The position numbers and the translations under genes are program-made. From Symsagittifera roscoffensis (taxonomy: Eukaryota; Xenacoelomorpha; Acoela; Convolutidae), in contig NC_087064.1 in the NCBI RefSeq assembly GCF_963678635.1, positions 27,070,059 through 27,134,058 on the forward strand: 64,000 nt of DNA, written 5' to 3'. Below are positions 46,026-57,117 of this stretch, piece after piece. The notes under the pieces are model-generated. The model had not been told where the DNA came from. It saw nothing but the letters and a program-made list of their open reading frames with translations, and did no database searches. Position 1 is the stretch's first letter; the number at the start of each line of letters is the position of its first letter.

Positions 46026-46924
46026 TTAAATACTTATTAAATTATCGTACCTGAGGAGGTTATCAAGAATTGTGGAAGGGAGATATATACTTCAAATAGT
46101 GAGTAGAAAATTTAAAAAAAATTGCAAAAGACTATGAAAAGAATTAATAAAGTTTCTATGATATCAGTTTAAAAAATTTAAAAAAACTTAAGGAGGTTTG
46201 AAAGTTTTGTGAAAAAATTTGAAAAGATTTGTTTAAATTTGGTGACTGTTGTTGAAAGAAGCATTTAAGAAATGATTTTGGTTTGTTGAATCTTCTTCAA
46301 ATTTTTGGGGCTAATTTCAAGTGTGGTCGAATTATTTATTGGTTTTTTGACAAGTGGGTTGGGTTTTGTCAAATGTTGCTGAGGGGTTATTTTAAGGTGT
46401 CGGAGAAATCTTCTTAATTTTTGTTTTTATTTATGGAATAATTGGGGGTGTTCAAGAAATATTCGTACTTTAGGCTAAAGGATCATGTGCTTTTTGGCTA
46501 ATTTAATATTTTTGCTTGGAGAGTTTTGGAGTTTGAAGTTGGGAAAATATTGTTGATCTTTGTACTGCTTGATAGGGGAGGGTTGTAATTTTGAGATTGT
46601 ATTTATTTTAGTTGTCATTTTGTAGCGGTTTGCTTATTTTTGACCTCGATGTTTTGAAGTTATAGTTATAGTTATGCTTAGAGGTAAATATGTGTCGGCT
46701 AATAAAGTCGTGAGTTATTTTGAGAGTTATTTTTGAAATTCAACTTTCTTCAGTATTTTAGATTGTGCAAAGAAGGTTTTATAGTTTTTTTTTGGCTGAC
46801 TTCTAAGTCGTGATGATTCTCTAAGTTCAGAGATCTCATTTTGATCCTGTGGTAGGATTTTGTCTGTCATTTTTCAATTTTTTCTTTCTTTTTGAGATGT
46901 TTGTGTTTTTTGTTTAGGGGATTC
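46026..46924 (-). other. Region between pol and env without a recognised ORF
   Basis: About 900 bp that reads as AT-rich noncoding sequence on both strands. It may include intron or splice signals for env, by analogy with other env-bearing elements. Confidence 0.35.
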
Positions 46925-48300
46925 GGTGAACTAATTCTCTTTGTTGGTCTGTTTTTGAATTCATTTGTTCTTTAGTGTGTTGATTCGATTCTGAATTGTT
47001 TTGAACAATTTTTAAACCTGTGAAAGAATATAATTGTGTTAATTCACGGAGTGCGTATTCTTTTGGGTAATAGGATAATAGATTATTTCGATGTTGATTA
47101 ATTTCTTTTTTACTTGTGTCAGTAAGTTTGTATGTTACATCAGTGGGTTTACCAATTATTTGATATGGTCCTTTTCGGAGTGGCTGTAACTTTTTATAAT
47201 TTTTTTTAGTGTCGTAAAGTTGGGAATTAAAACAAATGTTTCGATTTTTAAATCTGCTGCTGGCTTAAATCGTGAATTGATTTGATGATTTATGTTTTGT
47301 CTTTGTAACAATTTTTTTGTTATTTGCTGATAAATTTCGTTATGTTTTTTACCGGAGGCTAATTTTAAAGTTTGTGGATGATGAATTTGTGTTCATCATG
47401 GGTAATTATGGTAAGTTATAACAAATCGAATCTTTGTTTGGTTGACAATAACCTTGTGCATTTTTATGGGCGTTCGCTGTGAACATTATTAGCTTACGTG
47501 GTTTTTGGTTGAATACCATTTCATATGGTGACATTCCTAGTGTTGTTGTAATTTGTGAATTATATGATAAGGTAAATAACTTTACATCTGTTGACCATTC
47601 AGTGTATCGTGTATCATTTCCATTAATGATACGTCTGAGATATTCTTGTAATGAACGTTTCATACCTTTGACTTATCCATTTGTCCAAGGTGCATGAGAT
47701 GTACGTGGTTTGTGTTTACTATTATAAAAGTGGCATAATGTAATTATTTCGTTATGAATAAATTCAGTGCCATTGTCTGTGACTAGGATTTCTGGTAATC
47801 CGAATTTAGCTATCCAGTGTTCGTAGAGTATTGTATATGCGTAGTAAGCATTACAATGGGGTACTGGATTAAGTGCTAGATAGTGTGTAAATGCATCATC
47901 ATTTACCATTATATATGAGTTTGCTTCTGAGGATGGTGAAATTGGTCCTTTTGTGTCAAATGGTAATCTCTGTTTAAAATATAGACTTTGTCCTTTGAAA
48001 CCTTGTTTTTCTGCGATTTGTTTTTGATTTGGGTAGGGTTTATTTAATTGGCATATTATACAATCATTGCATAATACTTTGATCCAAACTGGTGCATTGG
48101 GAAAATAAAAGTTTTGGATAAAGTTAGAGTATGTCTTTTCTGATCGTGAATGTCCTTTAGTGTGGAGGGAATGTGAAGTATTGAATGCTATTAACATCAT
48201 ACTTAAGGGTAGACATGGTACTTTAAAATCAGGTGTTTGATATTCTAAAATGTCTGTGTTTTCATTTATAGTAGTGTTATTGAATTTTCGGAAGTATCTA
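46925..48300 (-). pseudogene. pol: Integrase domain of pol, broken
   Basis: The HHCC zinc domain is visible (HTKGHSRSEKTYSNF, then CNDCIICQLNK, about 48165-48040). The catalytic core starts with FDTKGPIS (first Asp, about 47960) and has VTDNGTEF (second Asp, about 47790). The frame stops at 47673-47675, right after APWTNG, and the third acidic position a few codons on reads Lys rather than Glu. The frame resumes at 47663 and runs to 47406 (MSPYEMVFNQKPR). The C-terminal GPYQIIGKPTDVTYKL module is at about 47180-47115. A nonfunctional integrase is expected. Confidence 0.85.
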
Positions 48301-48879
48301 AGGATTGTTTTGTTTCCTAAGATTGTGGTATCAGCTTTGGTTGGCTTAGTTTTGTATTTGTACCATGATTTAGCTGTCTGATGACGGGGTCAAGGTTTTG
48401 GTATTTTTGTAATAATTCCAGTGTCATTTTTTCTGTTGTTGTTAGGAAAATGTTTCTACTTCTATTTTTGATAGGGGTATGGTGTCAAGTGGGTCATGTA
48501 GATTGAAAACTTGGTTTATTGTGTATTTTGAATCATTTGGTAACGGTCCTGACAAATTTATGGTATCAGTTATGTTTTCCTTTTCTATTAAAGGGAATGG
48601 GTCCTTCTTATGTGGTTGTTGTTTAATTCGTTTTGGTTGAGTTTTAATTTTGATCCAATGTGAATATGGAATCGGCTTGAATGTAGATTACCTAATAAAT
48701 CAACTTCATAATGGTTGTTTTGACAATCTAAATGAGTGGAAAGTGCTGTAGATTGTTTACTTGTGATTGTTCTATGTCAAATTTTACTGCATATTTACAT
48801 TCTAATCATGGTGAAGTTTCATCTTTAGCGAGATAGAATTTTATATTTTGTGGTATTTCAACTGTTGTTTTTCTTGTTA

Positions 48880-49300
48880 GTAGTTCAGGGTGGTGTATTT
48901 CTACTAAAAGTGTCAGGTAGTGCAAGGTTTTTTCCTGCCGTTCATACTATGTGTAAGATTGGAAAATTCATTAGGATTAGTTGAAATCTATAAACTCTAT
49001 GGTTTGGATTTGATTTTTGGGTAAAAAGAAGTATGATTGGTTTCTGGTCTGTAAATAAAACTGTTGGTTGTTTGAATCCAAGTATCAAAAATTCATATTC
49101 TGTTAGAGTGTGTATGATAGCTGTGCATTCTCTCATAAGAGTAGAGAGTCGTAACTCAGCTTGTGTAAATAGGCGAGAATTGGCTGATATAAGATTCATT
49201 TTATTTGTTCCATTGTGGGATTGTAATAATGCTGCACCGATGCCAAAATTTGAAGCATTGCACATTGCATAAAATCGTTGATGAGGATCTGGAATTGTGT
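48880..49300 (-). pseudogene. pol: RNase H domain of pol, broken
   Basis: The frame 49265-48942 reads CNASNFGIGAALLQS, with Asn where the first catalytic Asp is usual, then LRECTAIIHTLTEYEFLI and VLFTDQKPIIL. It ends in TGA at 48942-48944 just before TAGKNLALPDTFSR, the tether that follows RNase H in Ty3/gypsy elements and is still readable downstream in the same frame. Confidence 0.85.
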
Positions 49301-49399
49301 TTGAAATTTGTTCAGTGAGAAGTTTTTTGATTTCTTCAAATCGTGTTAGATGTTTTGTTGTCCGTTCAAAATTATTTTGTTGTCAAAGAATAATATAGA

Positions 49400-50344
49400 A
49401 TGGTCTTAAGTATTATTGCATTTTATATACGTATTTAACTAAGAAATTTAACATTCCAAGGAATTCTTGGATTTTATTTTTGTTTTCAGGTGGTTGGAGT
49501 TTTTGAATTGCATCAATTCGTGATTTCAGAAGGGTTATAGTGTTTTTTTTCTATGATGTGTCCAAGAAATTTTACGCGTGTAAAGAAAAAATGTGATTTA
49601 TCTGGTGCTGCTTTCATGTTTTCGTTCTGTAAAATTTGATGATATTATTATAGAACTATGAACTTTTCATCTTTTGTTTGTGATTGCATAAAGACATCAT
49701 CTAAATATGGGATTCTTTTTTTACTAAGTATGAGTGGTCAAAAAATTTTACTCATGAAGGCTGAGAAAGCTGCTGGTCTTATGGATATTCCATAGAATAA
49801 TCTGTTAAATTCGTATTGTTGATTTCCAATAACGATTGTGTTAATTGTCGTGATTGTTCATCTTGTGGCGTTTGGTTATATGCACTATTCATGTCTGCGG
49901 TTGTGAAGTATTTACCGTTTATCTTTGTTAAAATTACTTGAATTGGTTCTATTGGCCAATTACATTTAGATTCATCAATAAGTGAATTGAGGTATCTAGC
50001 GTCTAGAACTATTTTTAGTGATTCTCCTTTAGCGAGAATAATAACAGGGTTAATAAAGGTGTTTCCTTTTGGTTGTTCTTCTTTATTTACTGGAGATAGG
50101 ATTTCGTATTGTTCTAGAATGCCAAATAATCTATTGACTTTCTCATGTAAGTGACTTGGTACTTTACTTGCTCTTTGTTTTTTAAAACTGCGTCAGGTTT
50201 CAAGGGTAAATGTAGTGGTGAATTTATTTTTACAACGTCAAATTTAGATGTTGCATAAACTGTTGGATATCTTAACAGTAAATCGGCTAATTTTTCAAAT
50301 TCAGGTTGTGTTATTTGAGAGTGTTGAAAATTGAACATTGTCAA
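49400..50344 (-). pseudogene. pol: Reverse transcriptase domain of pol, broken
   Basis: Includes the N-terminal block PLHLPLKPDAVLK (about 50220), then INPVIILAKGESLKIVLDAR (about 50050-49995), FTTADMNSAYNQ (about 49915-49880), GNQQYEFNRLFYGIS (about 49830-49785) and the catalytic YLDD at 49696-49707. An indel near 50155 shifts the frame between the first and second blocks, and others follow downstream of 49640. The gene order with RNase H and integrase is that of Ty3/gypsy. Upstream it joins the duplicated segment listed separately. Confidence 0.9.
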
Positions 50345-50390
50345 GAATTTTTGTTGTTGTTCTGTATAGTGTGATATTTTGAATGTTGGT

Positions 50391-51236
50391 TTAAAATAGG
50401 GTGTTTTCGTGAAATAATCTGTTCCTTTTTTCTTTTCTTATTATAATATTTATTGATAATTGTTCATCGAGAATTGTTGATTGACATATGTCTAGTAGTT
50501 GTAATATATTCTTCACTCTGTATGCCACTTCTTTTGTGGGAGAAGTTGTTGCATTGGTTTCACAATATCCTAAGAGTCCTAAAAGTAGGGTAATTTTGTA
50601 TTGTGAATTATTATATACCTGTAGAGAAATAATATCAGAATTTGAGTTTTTCATGTATTTTATGGATGAAATTATAATTTTGAAAAACTTGTGAATGGGC
50701 TTAAATTCGAAATCTGACATGAAAAATTGTTGTTTGTTTTGACTTTTGTCATACTGATGAACTTGTTTTATTGAAAAGTTATATACGTTTCCTGATAATG
50801 GTTTCAGGTGTTTCCTTTCCTGATTATAAATGGGGTTTAAAATTGCATTAATTTCACAATATCCTAGGAGTCCTAGAAGTAGGGTGTTTTTGTATGGTGA
50901 ATTATTATATACATGTAGAGAAATAATATCGGAATTTGAGTTTTTCATGTATTTTATGGATGAAATTGTTACTCTAAAAAATTTGTGAATTGGTCTAATT
51001 TCAAAGTCAGACATATAAAGATGTTGTCTGTTTTGATTTTGGTCCTATTGGTGAACTTGTTTAATCGGAAAGTCGTAAATGTATCCTGAGAGTGGTTTAA
51101 GATGTTTTCTTTCTTTATTATAGATGGGGTAATGTTTTGAAAAGAATGGTGGTTGTTTGTTCATTCTTTGGAAGAATGTTAGGGCGGTGTTTTGCATTCT
51201 TGTATATTTATCTTTTATTTTAATTTTACTGTCCAA
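50391..51236 (-). pseudogene. pol: Segment between protease and reverse transcriptase, 294-bp in-frame duplication
   Basis: The frame 51014-50391 (207 codons) repeats the same ~98-residue sequence twice: MSDFEIRPIHKFF and MSDFEFKPIHKFF, each followed by IKYMKNSNSDIISL and LLLGLLGYCE. The second starts 294 bp after the first. A third partial copy (ERKHLKPLSG, KQVHQYD) precedes at 51236-51045, separated by a stop. The period is a multiple of three, so the duplication kept the frame open. This linker normally separates protease from reverse transcriptase and has no catalytic role here. Confidence 0.75.
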
Positions 51237-51329
51237 AATATTAACAGTTGGTAGTATTTTGTGATGAATGGAATTCCAATAATATTGTTTTTTTATTTTT
51301 GTATTGGAATATTTGTTTAAATGGTTTAT

Positions 51330-51570
51330 TTAGGAGTTTGTTTTGTTCCATTGTTTTAGCGGGAACGAGTGAAAATTGAATTTTTTTTGTAATTTATTAA
51401 GGTTGAGCCTTGTGCTGTTGCTATTCTACTGGCTGTTTTTACAGATGTTAATTTGGGGTGTAGAGTTTTGATTTCATTCCAAGTTGGAATATTTATGATA
51501 TTCGATTCTGCTCCAGAGTCTAATAAAAAATCTATTTCAAGGTCTGTTGGTTGAAATTCTTTACTTTTTG
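51330..51570 (-). pseudogene. pol: Retropepsin-like aspartic protease of pol
   Basis: The minus frame reads IDFLLDSGAESNIINIP, with the DSGA active site at 51509-51520, flanked as in retropepsins by a hydrophobic strand before and the N-I-I strand after. It continues into LTSVKTASRIATAQGST. No stop was seen in this part; the surrounding frames are broken. Dimer formation is expected from the family. Confidence 0.8.
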
Positions 51571-51699
51571 GACTTTGTAAAAGAAAGGGGATTGTCCAAA
51601 TTTTGTCTTTTAGTGGTTCTTTTGGTATATTTTGGTAAGTGAGATTTGTATTAGAACATGGTTTTTGTTCTTTTTCAGGTTCGTGTAATGTCGTTACAT

Positions 51700-52447
51700 C
51701 ATTTACTATTTGCTTGATTGGTACTTTACTACTTCTAGGTCTAGTGTGTTAGTCTAAAAGTAATTCCAATTGATTTTCGTAAATGTGTGAATGAAAAGAT
51801 TGTTCGTACGTAGCGGTTTCGTAATCATTTTCAATTTTTTTCATGTTGATTAAACTTGTGTTTTCTGTATCACTTTCTGATCGTTTCTTTTGGTAGTCTA
51901 CGAATTTCATTGCATAAAACTCTTTGATGTTGTTTGTTCCTTTCTGAATCAAACATTTTTGAAAATTCTTGTGTGAATCTTTTCCAGTCTGATTTTATAT
52001 CTATAGGTAAAACTGAAAACCGTTTTTGAGCTGCGCCATCAAGTGTGGTTTGTATTAACGCTGTGCGTCTATGTATCCAATTTTGGTGAAGTGGTGTATC
52101 ATGGGTTCAGGTCCTATATTCAAAATTAAATTTGCTCTGACTGCATTTATATAATCTTCTACAGAAAATTCAGGGTCAGTACCGGTGAATACCATCAATA
52201 GTTTATTTGATGTGACTGAGAATCCATCCATTATTTATGGATTCATAGTCATTTGGAGTGATTCTGCGGCATTTGACATTTGTGAAAAGTTTGTAAGTTG
52301 ACTTTTTGTGATTTCATGTTGTTGTAAATAATAAGGTAGTGGGATTTCATTTTGCATTTGTGTTGATTGATAATAATCTGTGTTAACTGGGTTTTGTGTT
52401 TCTATTGTTTGATAGGGTTGTGTACTAGTTTGGTTTTGCGTTTGCAA
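51700..52447 (-). pseudogene. gag: Gag of the retroelement, broken
   Basis: A Gln/Asn-rich frame (52447-52238) runs into a TAA at 52235-52237 and, in the same frame, directly on to an ATG at 52231 (MDGFSVTSN), then FTGTDPEFSVEDYINAV and LILNIGPEP. After about 52085 an indel changes the frame, and a second reading (RRTALIQTTLDGAAQK) continues to about 51960, followed by the ORF 51952-51749. Sequence such as GTDPEFSVEDY is the capsid-domain type seen in Ty3/gypsy elements. A CCHC knuckle was not seen. Which ATG starts Gag depends on whether the TAA is a mutation. Confidence 0.65.
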
Positions 52448-52826
52448 TGGTTGGTGAGTTTGTGTACTAGCTAAGTTTTGTGGGTAAAAATTTGTATTTT
52501 GAGATGCTAGACTTGGTCGAGGGAACTTTGCACGGTATTCCCGTGTATAACAAAATCTGGTTGATAGTAGCCATCATCTGATGAAGATAAATAGTTAAGT
52601 GTATAATAAGGTGTTTTATGTTTATTTTGATTTTGTTGTTTATTGTTTTTATTCTGCTAAAAAATGGATCTGGTCTTATTAGAATTTGGTCTTGTGAAAT
52701 TCTTGGATAGTCATGAAAATTTACTGAAGTTGTTGTTAGTTGTTGAAAATTTTGTCTTTGTGAAAATAAAAGATTTCGAGTATATGGATGAGAAGGTTTA
52801 GATGTTTGTGGTCTATTTACATAGTT

Positions 52827-54030
52827 TTAATTGTGTTCTGCAAAGTTGTTCCTGGTGAATGTTCTTTGTTTTTGTATTGGCTTCGTCATTGGTCTAAATG
52901 GTTGGCAGTTCACATGTGGGTATTTTTTGACAACAGTGGGTTTAACCGTAGATTGTAATGTTACCTGCGGTAATGTTGGATTTTTAGGTCTTGGAGTTGT
53001 AAGATTGGGATGTATTGGTGAAATACTTTGTTGTTTTGTTGTTATTACTGTTGTAACTAGTTCTTCTTCATTTTCGAAATGTGATGGTGTTTGAATATCT
53101 TGTTGTGTGAGATTCCTAGTTCCATATAGATTTTCTTGTTGTATGAGAGTTGAGTTTAAACTACTATTTGCTGTTCTATCGGGTAGAAATGAATTATAAT
53201 TTAAGGGTGTTGCGTCAATTGTGAGTGGAAATACCTTAATATAATCTTTGTCAATGGAAATTGTGCTAATTGCTTGACCTGAAATATCTGTTGGTATGTT
53301 AAAGAATAGTGGACGAGACCCTTCAGGGTCCAAAACATAATCTGATTGTTCTGCTATTACAGTGTCATCAGTTGAATTTTGGAGTTTAAAATTTTTTTCT
53401 TGATAGTGATATTAAATCAATATTATGTGGGAAATAATCAATGATAATACATGCCAAGATTTTTTGTAAATCGTGTTTATTGTTTGGTGAAACTTCATTA
53501 CTTGTTAAATTTTTACGAATTGTGTCTAAATATTCAGAAAAAATTACGATTTCATGTCTCACAGTTGTATGTTTTGACGTTTGAACTGGTGAAGTTCCAT
53601 GGGATTCTGGTTTTTCTAGTATAAATAGATAGCTATAAATTATTTGAAATACTTCATTAGGAAATATTGAATTTGCTCTTTCTGAATATTGGTGTTCTAT
53701 ATTTTTTATGTATTCTGTGAATACTTTTGAAAATTCTGTTTCTACGTCGTCTGTTTGAAGTAGACATCTACCATGAAACTTACTTGGTGACTGTATTTCT
53801 ATGGTATAGATGCCGTACTGTTGTGTCAAGTTACATATTCCTTTGAGGTAGTGATCGATAAATTGTCTTTTGATTTTTACTTCTGGAAATTCTGCTGTGC
53901 ATGGACTAACTCCTCTTTCAAACAAGTTTGCTATTAGATTTTGACAAAATTCGGTTTGTCCTCGATTATCAGTGAGTGATTTGATTAAAATTGGGGAGAT
54001 GGAGTTTTCATCTCCGCTTCCTTGATGATC
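52827..54030 (-). pseudogene. Upstream ORF A of the retroelement, copy 2
   Basis: One frame is open from about 54030 to 53386 (179 codons from ATG 53925; TAEFPEVKIKRQ, then SIFPNEVFQIIYSYLFI) and stops after an A7 run. The next frame covers 53333-52827 (DPEGSRPLFFNIP, then HPNLTTPRPKNPT) and ends AEHN. A single shift at the A7 run separates them, so the original product was about 400 residues. It is shared with copy 1 (bases 1-941) but has an altered start because the basic ORF is missing here. The C-terminal part is Pro/Thr-rich. Not a known domain; it precedes Gag, an unusual place. Confidence 0.6.
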
Positions 54031-55860
54031 TGTTAAGTTTAAAAGATTTAAGTTAAATGGAAATAAGAATTCGAAGGGCTTTATAAATTAAGTTAAGGTT
54101 TATTTAATTAAAAATTTTGTATATTAGTCTTTGATGATGTTAGTGGGTTTATGATTTGCTGTTATGTTTTAGGCGATGAAGCTGAGATGAAGAGATGATT
54201 TATATATTACTAACAATTTGTGTGTTTACTAACTAATTTTGTATTTATTTTCAATAAAAAATTTTTTTAGATATCTTTTTTAAATTTACTGCAGGTTTAA
54301 GGAAACGACTAGGGATGTTTTTATCAATCATTATTGTACAATAATAGGTTTAGCGCTTGTAATTATCAGAGAAGATTTTTCTTCAAGATACTATGTTTGC
54401 AAATGATAATCTAAATTCATTGCTAATAAAACTCTAAATATAAAAGTTTGTGTTGGCTTTTGCCGTACGACCAGTGATTACGAGGTCTTATTTTTTGTTG
54501 TTTATTTCACAATTGTATAGTATGATTGCTTGTTTATTTCCTAAATTGTCTAGTGACATAAGTTTTAGGATGACGGATGCAATATTTGGATTAGTGATTT
54601 TTAATGCTTAAACTGTTAGTTCTTACGATTTTTTGGTTAGCCTAATTGGGTCATATTTTTCAGGGTTGGAGAGAAAAGTATATATCGATTCCTGAGAATG
54701 ATTGTTACTTTCTCGTGACTAGCCTAAGTTAAGGTGTTAACTTACTTAATCTTACTTAGGGGTAGTGATTGTGTTCAAGGGTTGGAGAATAGTAAATCGA
54801 TCCACAAGATTCAGATATAATTAGATCACAAGTAGTTCGTTAGATACTATTTTAAACTTACTATATTTAAAAACTATCCTGGGTCTGGTAAGAGGGGGGG
54901 GGGGGGTCAAGTGAAGGCTGAATAACCGAAGTTCTTCACTGTTTATCCTAATTGGAATTGTTTTTGTGATTTTAAAAATTTTCTATTAGTCTTGGGTCTT
55001 GAGAAAAGGTTGGGTAGTGAATCGACGTTTGAGGTCGTTAGACACTTTGCTAAATGTGCGGGGGAGAACAAAATTGTTCTATTTGATCCAAGGATAAGCC
55101 TTGATGATCAAAATATAAAATTGGTGAAATTAAATTTACTTTAGGTAAAAGTGAATTAAAGATCCAAGGAAAGCCTTGATGATCTGTTAAGTTTAAAAGA
55201 TTTAAGTTAAATGGAAATAAGAATTAGAATAGGCCTTTATAAATTAAGTTAAGGTTTATTTAATTAAAATTTTTGTATATTAATCTTTGATGATGTTAGT
55301 GGGTTTATGATTTGCTGTTATGTTTTAGGCGATGAAGCTGAGATGAAGAGATGATTTATATATTACTAACAATTTGTGTGTTTACTAACTAATTTTGTAT
55401 TTATTTTCAATAAAAATTTTTTTTTAGATATCTTTTTTAAATTTACTGCAGGTTTAAGGAAACGACTAGGGATGTTTTTATCAATCATTATTGTACAATA
55501 ATAGGTTTAGCGCTTGTAATTATCAGAGAAGATTTTTCTTCAAGATACTATGTTTGCAAATGAAAATCTAAATTCATTGCTAATAAAACTCTAAATACAA
55601 AAGTTTGTGTTGGCTTTTGCCGTACGACCATGAAACTTACGGGTAAGTTCCGTTGTAGTCGTATATCGTCTCTTGTCCGAGGTCTTTTTCAAATACCGGT
55701 TAATTCTCGTATTGTTCGGAATAATGGCTCTGATCTATTGAGTCGTAGAGAAATTTCAATTAAATTATTGTCGTGTAACATTTTTGTGAATGTTTTTGTC
55801 TAAGTCTAATCTGTTTTTGGTTAGTTCTAAGCTATTTTGTTCCTTAAGGTCTTATTCGTG
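54022..55860 (-). other. Leader of copy 2 with internal duplication
   Basis: Bases 54022-54473 and 55176-55630 are direct repeats about 97% alike and 1,154-1,157 bp apart, from TTGATGATCTGTTAAG to GCCGTACGACCA. Copy 1 has one such segment. The hairpin GATCCAAGG...CCTTGATGATC is at 55085-55109 and 55161-55184, and a truncated one at 54018. The 700 bp between the repeats is unique and contains a 13-G run (54894-54906). No coding frame is supported. Confidence 0.65.
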
Positions 55861-55864
55861 GGTT

Positions 55865-55964
55865 CCATTTAGAGTTTCTTGTTGTATGAGAGTTGAGTTT
55901 AAACTATTATTTCCTGTTCTATCGGGTAGAAATAAACTATTATTTACTGTTTAATCCGCCCCTG
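55865..55964. mobile_element. Junction debris: ORF A fragment plus hAT-type end
   Basis: TTCCATTTAGAGTTTCTTG and the next ~75 bp duplicate 53122-53195, followed by a partial second copy. Then TTTAATCCGCCCCTG at 55950-55964 is the outer end of a hAT-type element with no partner nearby. These replace the 5' LTR of the retroelement. Confidence 0.6.
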
Positions 55965-56239
55965 TATACGTTTATATATTTAAGATTCATTTCACGGTCG
56001 CTTAATGACTTCTCTTTTTATGGTTAATTATAATTATTGAATGTATTTTTCTAAATTGGTTTTTGATTCGTCCTGACATTTTATCAAAAATACTTAAACA
56101 GTGACCCAATATGACCAATCGGAATCCGTTTCGGCAAATTGAAGCAAAGTTCCACCAATCACAACCCAAACAGTAACTTTGGTCAATCAAAGCGGAGTAT
56201 CCGGCATTAAGAACAGGCTGATCCGGAATTTACAGGCGG

Positions 56240-56670
56240 TGTGTGCAGGCTTTTCCAGAGTGTCCAGGCAGTGTGCATATGCAGTTCCAGAGTGTTCTGG
56301 CGGCGTGTGTAGGCTATTACTTATGTGTCCACGTAGTGTGCTCAATCGGTTCCAAAGTATCCAGGCTTTTTGAACAGGGCTGTTTCAGAGTCTCAGGGCA
56401 TTGTGTGTAGTCTCTCGTGGAGTGTAGAGACTGTTCCAGAGCAGGCTGTTGCACAATAGCCCCACAGTGGTTGCAGGGTGTTCCAGAATGTCCAAGCAGT
56501 GCGTGCAGCTGTTCCAGAGTGTTCAAGAAATCTGTGCAGGACTGATTCATAGTGTCCATCAGTGTGTAGATGCTCTTGCGCAGTGTCCTCGCATGGGTTT
56601 CAGGCTGTTCCAGAGCGTCAAGGCATTGAGTTCAGGCTGTTCCAGGGTTTCCAGTGAGTGTTTTGAATCT
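56240..56670. repeat. ~32-bp degenerate minisatellite
   Basis: About 13 diverged units of GTTCCAGAGTGTCCAGGC followed by AGTGTGTGCAG. Marker starts at 56253, 56285, 56481, 56512 and 56606-56638 give 31-33 bp. It is richer in G+C than its flanks. ORFs on either strand (56179-56373, 56449-56682, 56559-56317) reflect the repeat. Confidence 0.75.
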
Positions 56671-57117
56671 ACCTCATTGTAATTGCGGTGAAGTACATCC
56701 CACCTCAACGATTGAAGCAAGCTCTTTTTCAAAATTTTTTCAACACATCGAAAATCTTCTGTGCAACATTAAAGGCACTTTTTTTCCGTTAGTAACTTAC
56801 TCTGTTTGACTGCACTTGTTTGAAGTACAATCGGATACACAGACTATCCTAAAAACATTTAAACTTCAGTGTGGTCTGATTTTTTTGATACTTTCTTTTT
56901 GTGCTTTAAAATTTGTGTTATAAACAGCACGATCATTTTAATTAAGAATTTTGTTTTCGAGTTTTGTGGTAGCCATACTTAGTTTGAAAATGAATCAGAA
57001 ATAGTTGAAAATTTTTTGTTTCAAATTTCGTTCCATCCAAAAAAAACGTTTTTCATCCGCATCGATTTATCTGGTTGTTATTAGTCACCAAACTTCTCCA
57101 TAAACCTTATCAAGTAG
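56671..57117. other. Stretch without a recognised gene
   Basis: No gene found. It would be intron or upstream sequence of the Cys-loop-like exon. Confidence 0.4.

Larger units (their letters stand above)
38226..55950 (-). mobile_element. Giant Ty3/gypsy-like LTR element with env and extra ORFs (copy 2)
   Basis: A ~17.6 kb element on the minus strand. Order 5' to 3': leader (55860-54030), ORF A, gag, protease, in-frame duplication, reverse transcriptase, RNase H, integrase, two-span ORF, Pro-rich ORF, env-like ORF, large Ser/Thr/Pro-rich ORF, Arg/Ser-rich ORF, LTR (38604-38226). Protease DSGA, reverse transcriptase YLDD, the RNase H block and an HHCC-DDE integrase with reverse transcriptase before integrase identify the Ty3/gypsy type. 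The 5' LTR and primer site are gone: the leader stops about 10-20 bp short of them, and a ~80-bp piece of ORF A follows at 55865-55945, then a hAT-type end. Many stops and frameshifts make this copy defective. Confidence 0.85.

Noticed and set aside
56179-56682. Cys- and Ser-rich ORFs on both strands
   Set aside because: They translate the 32-bp minisatellite.
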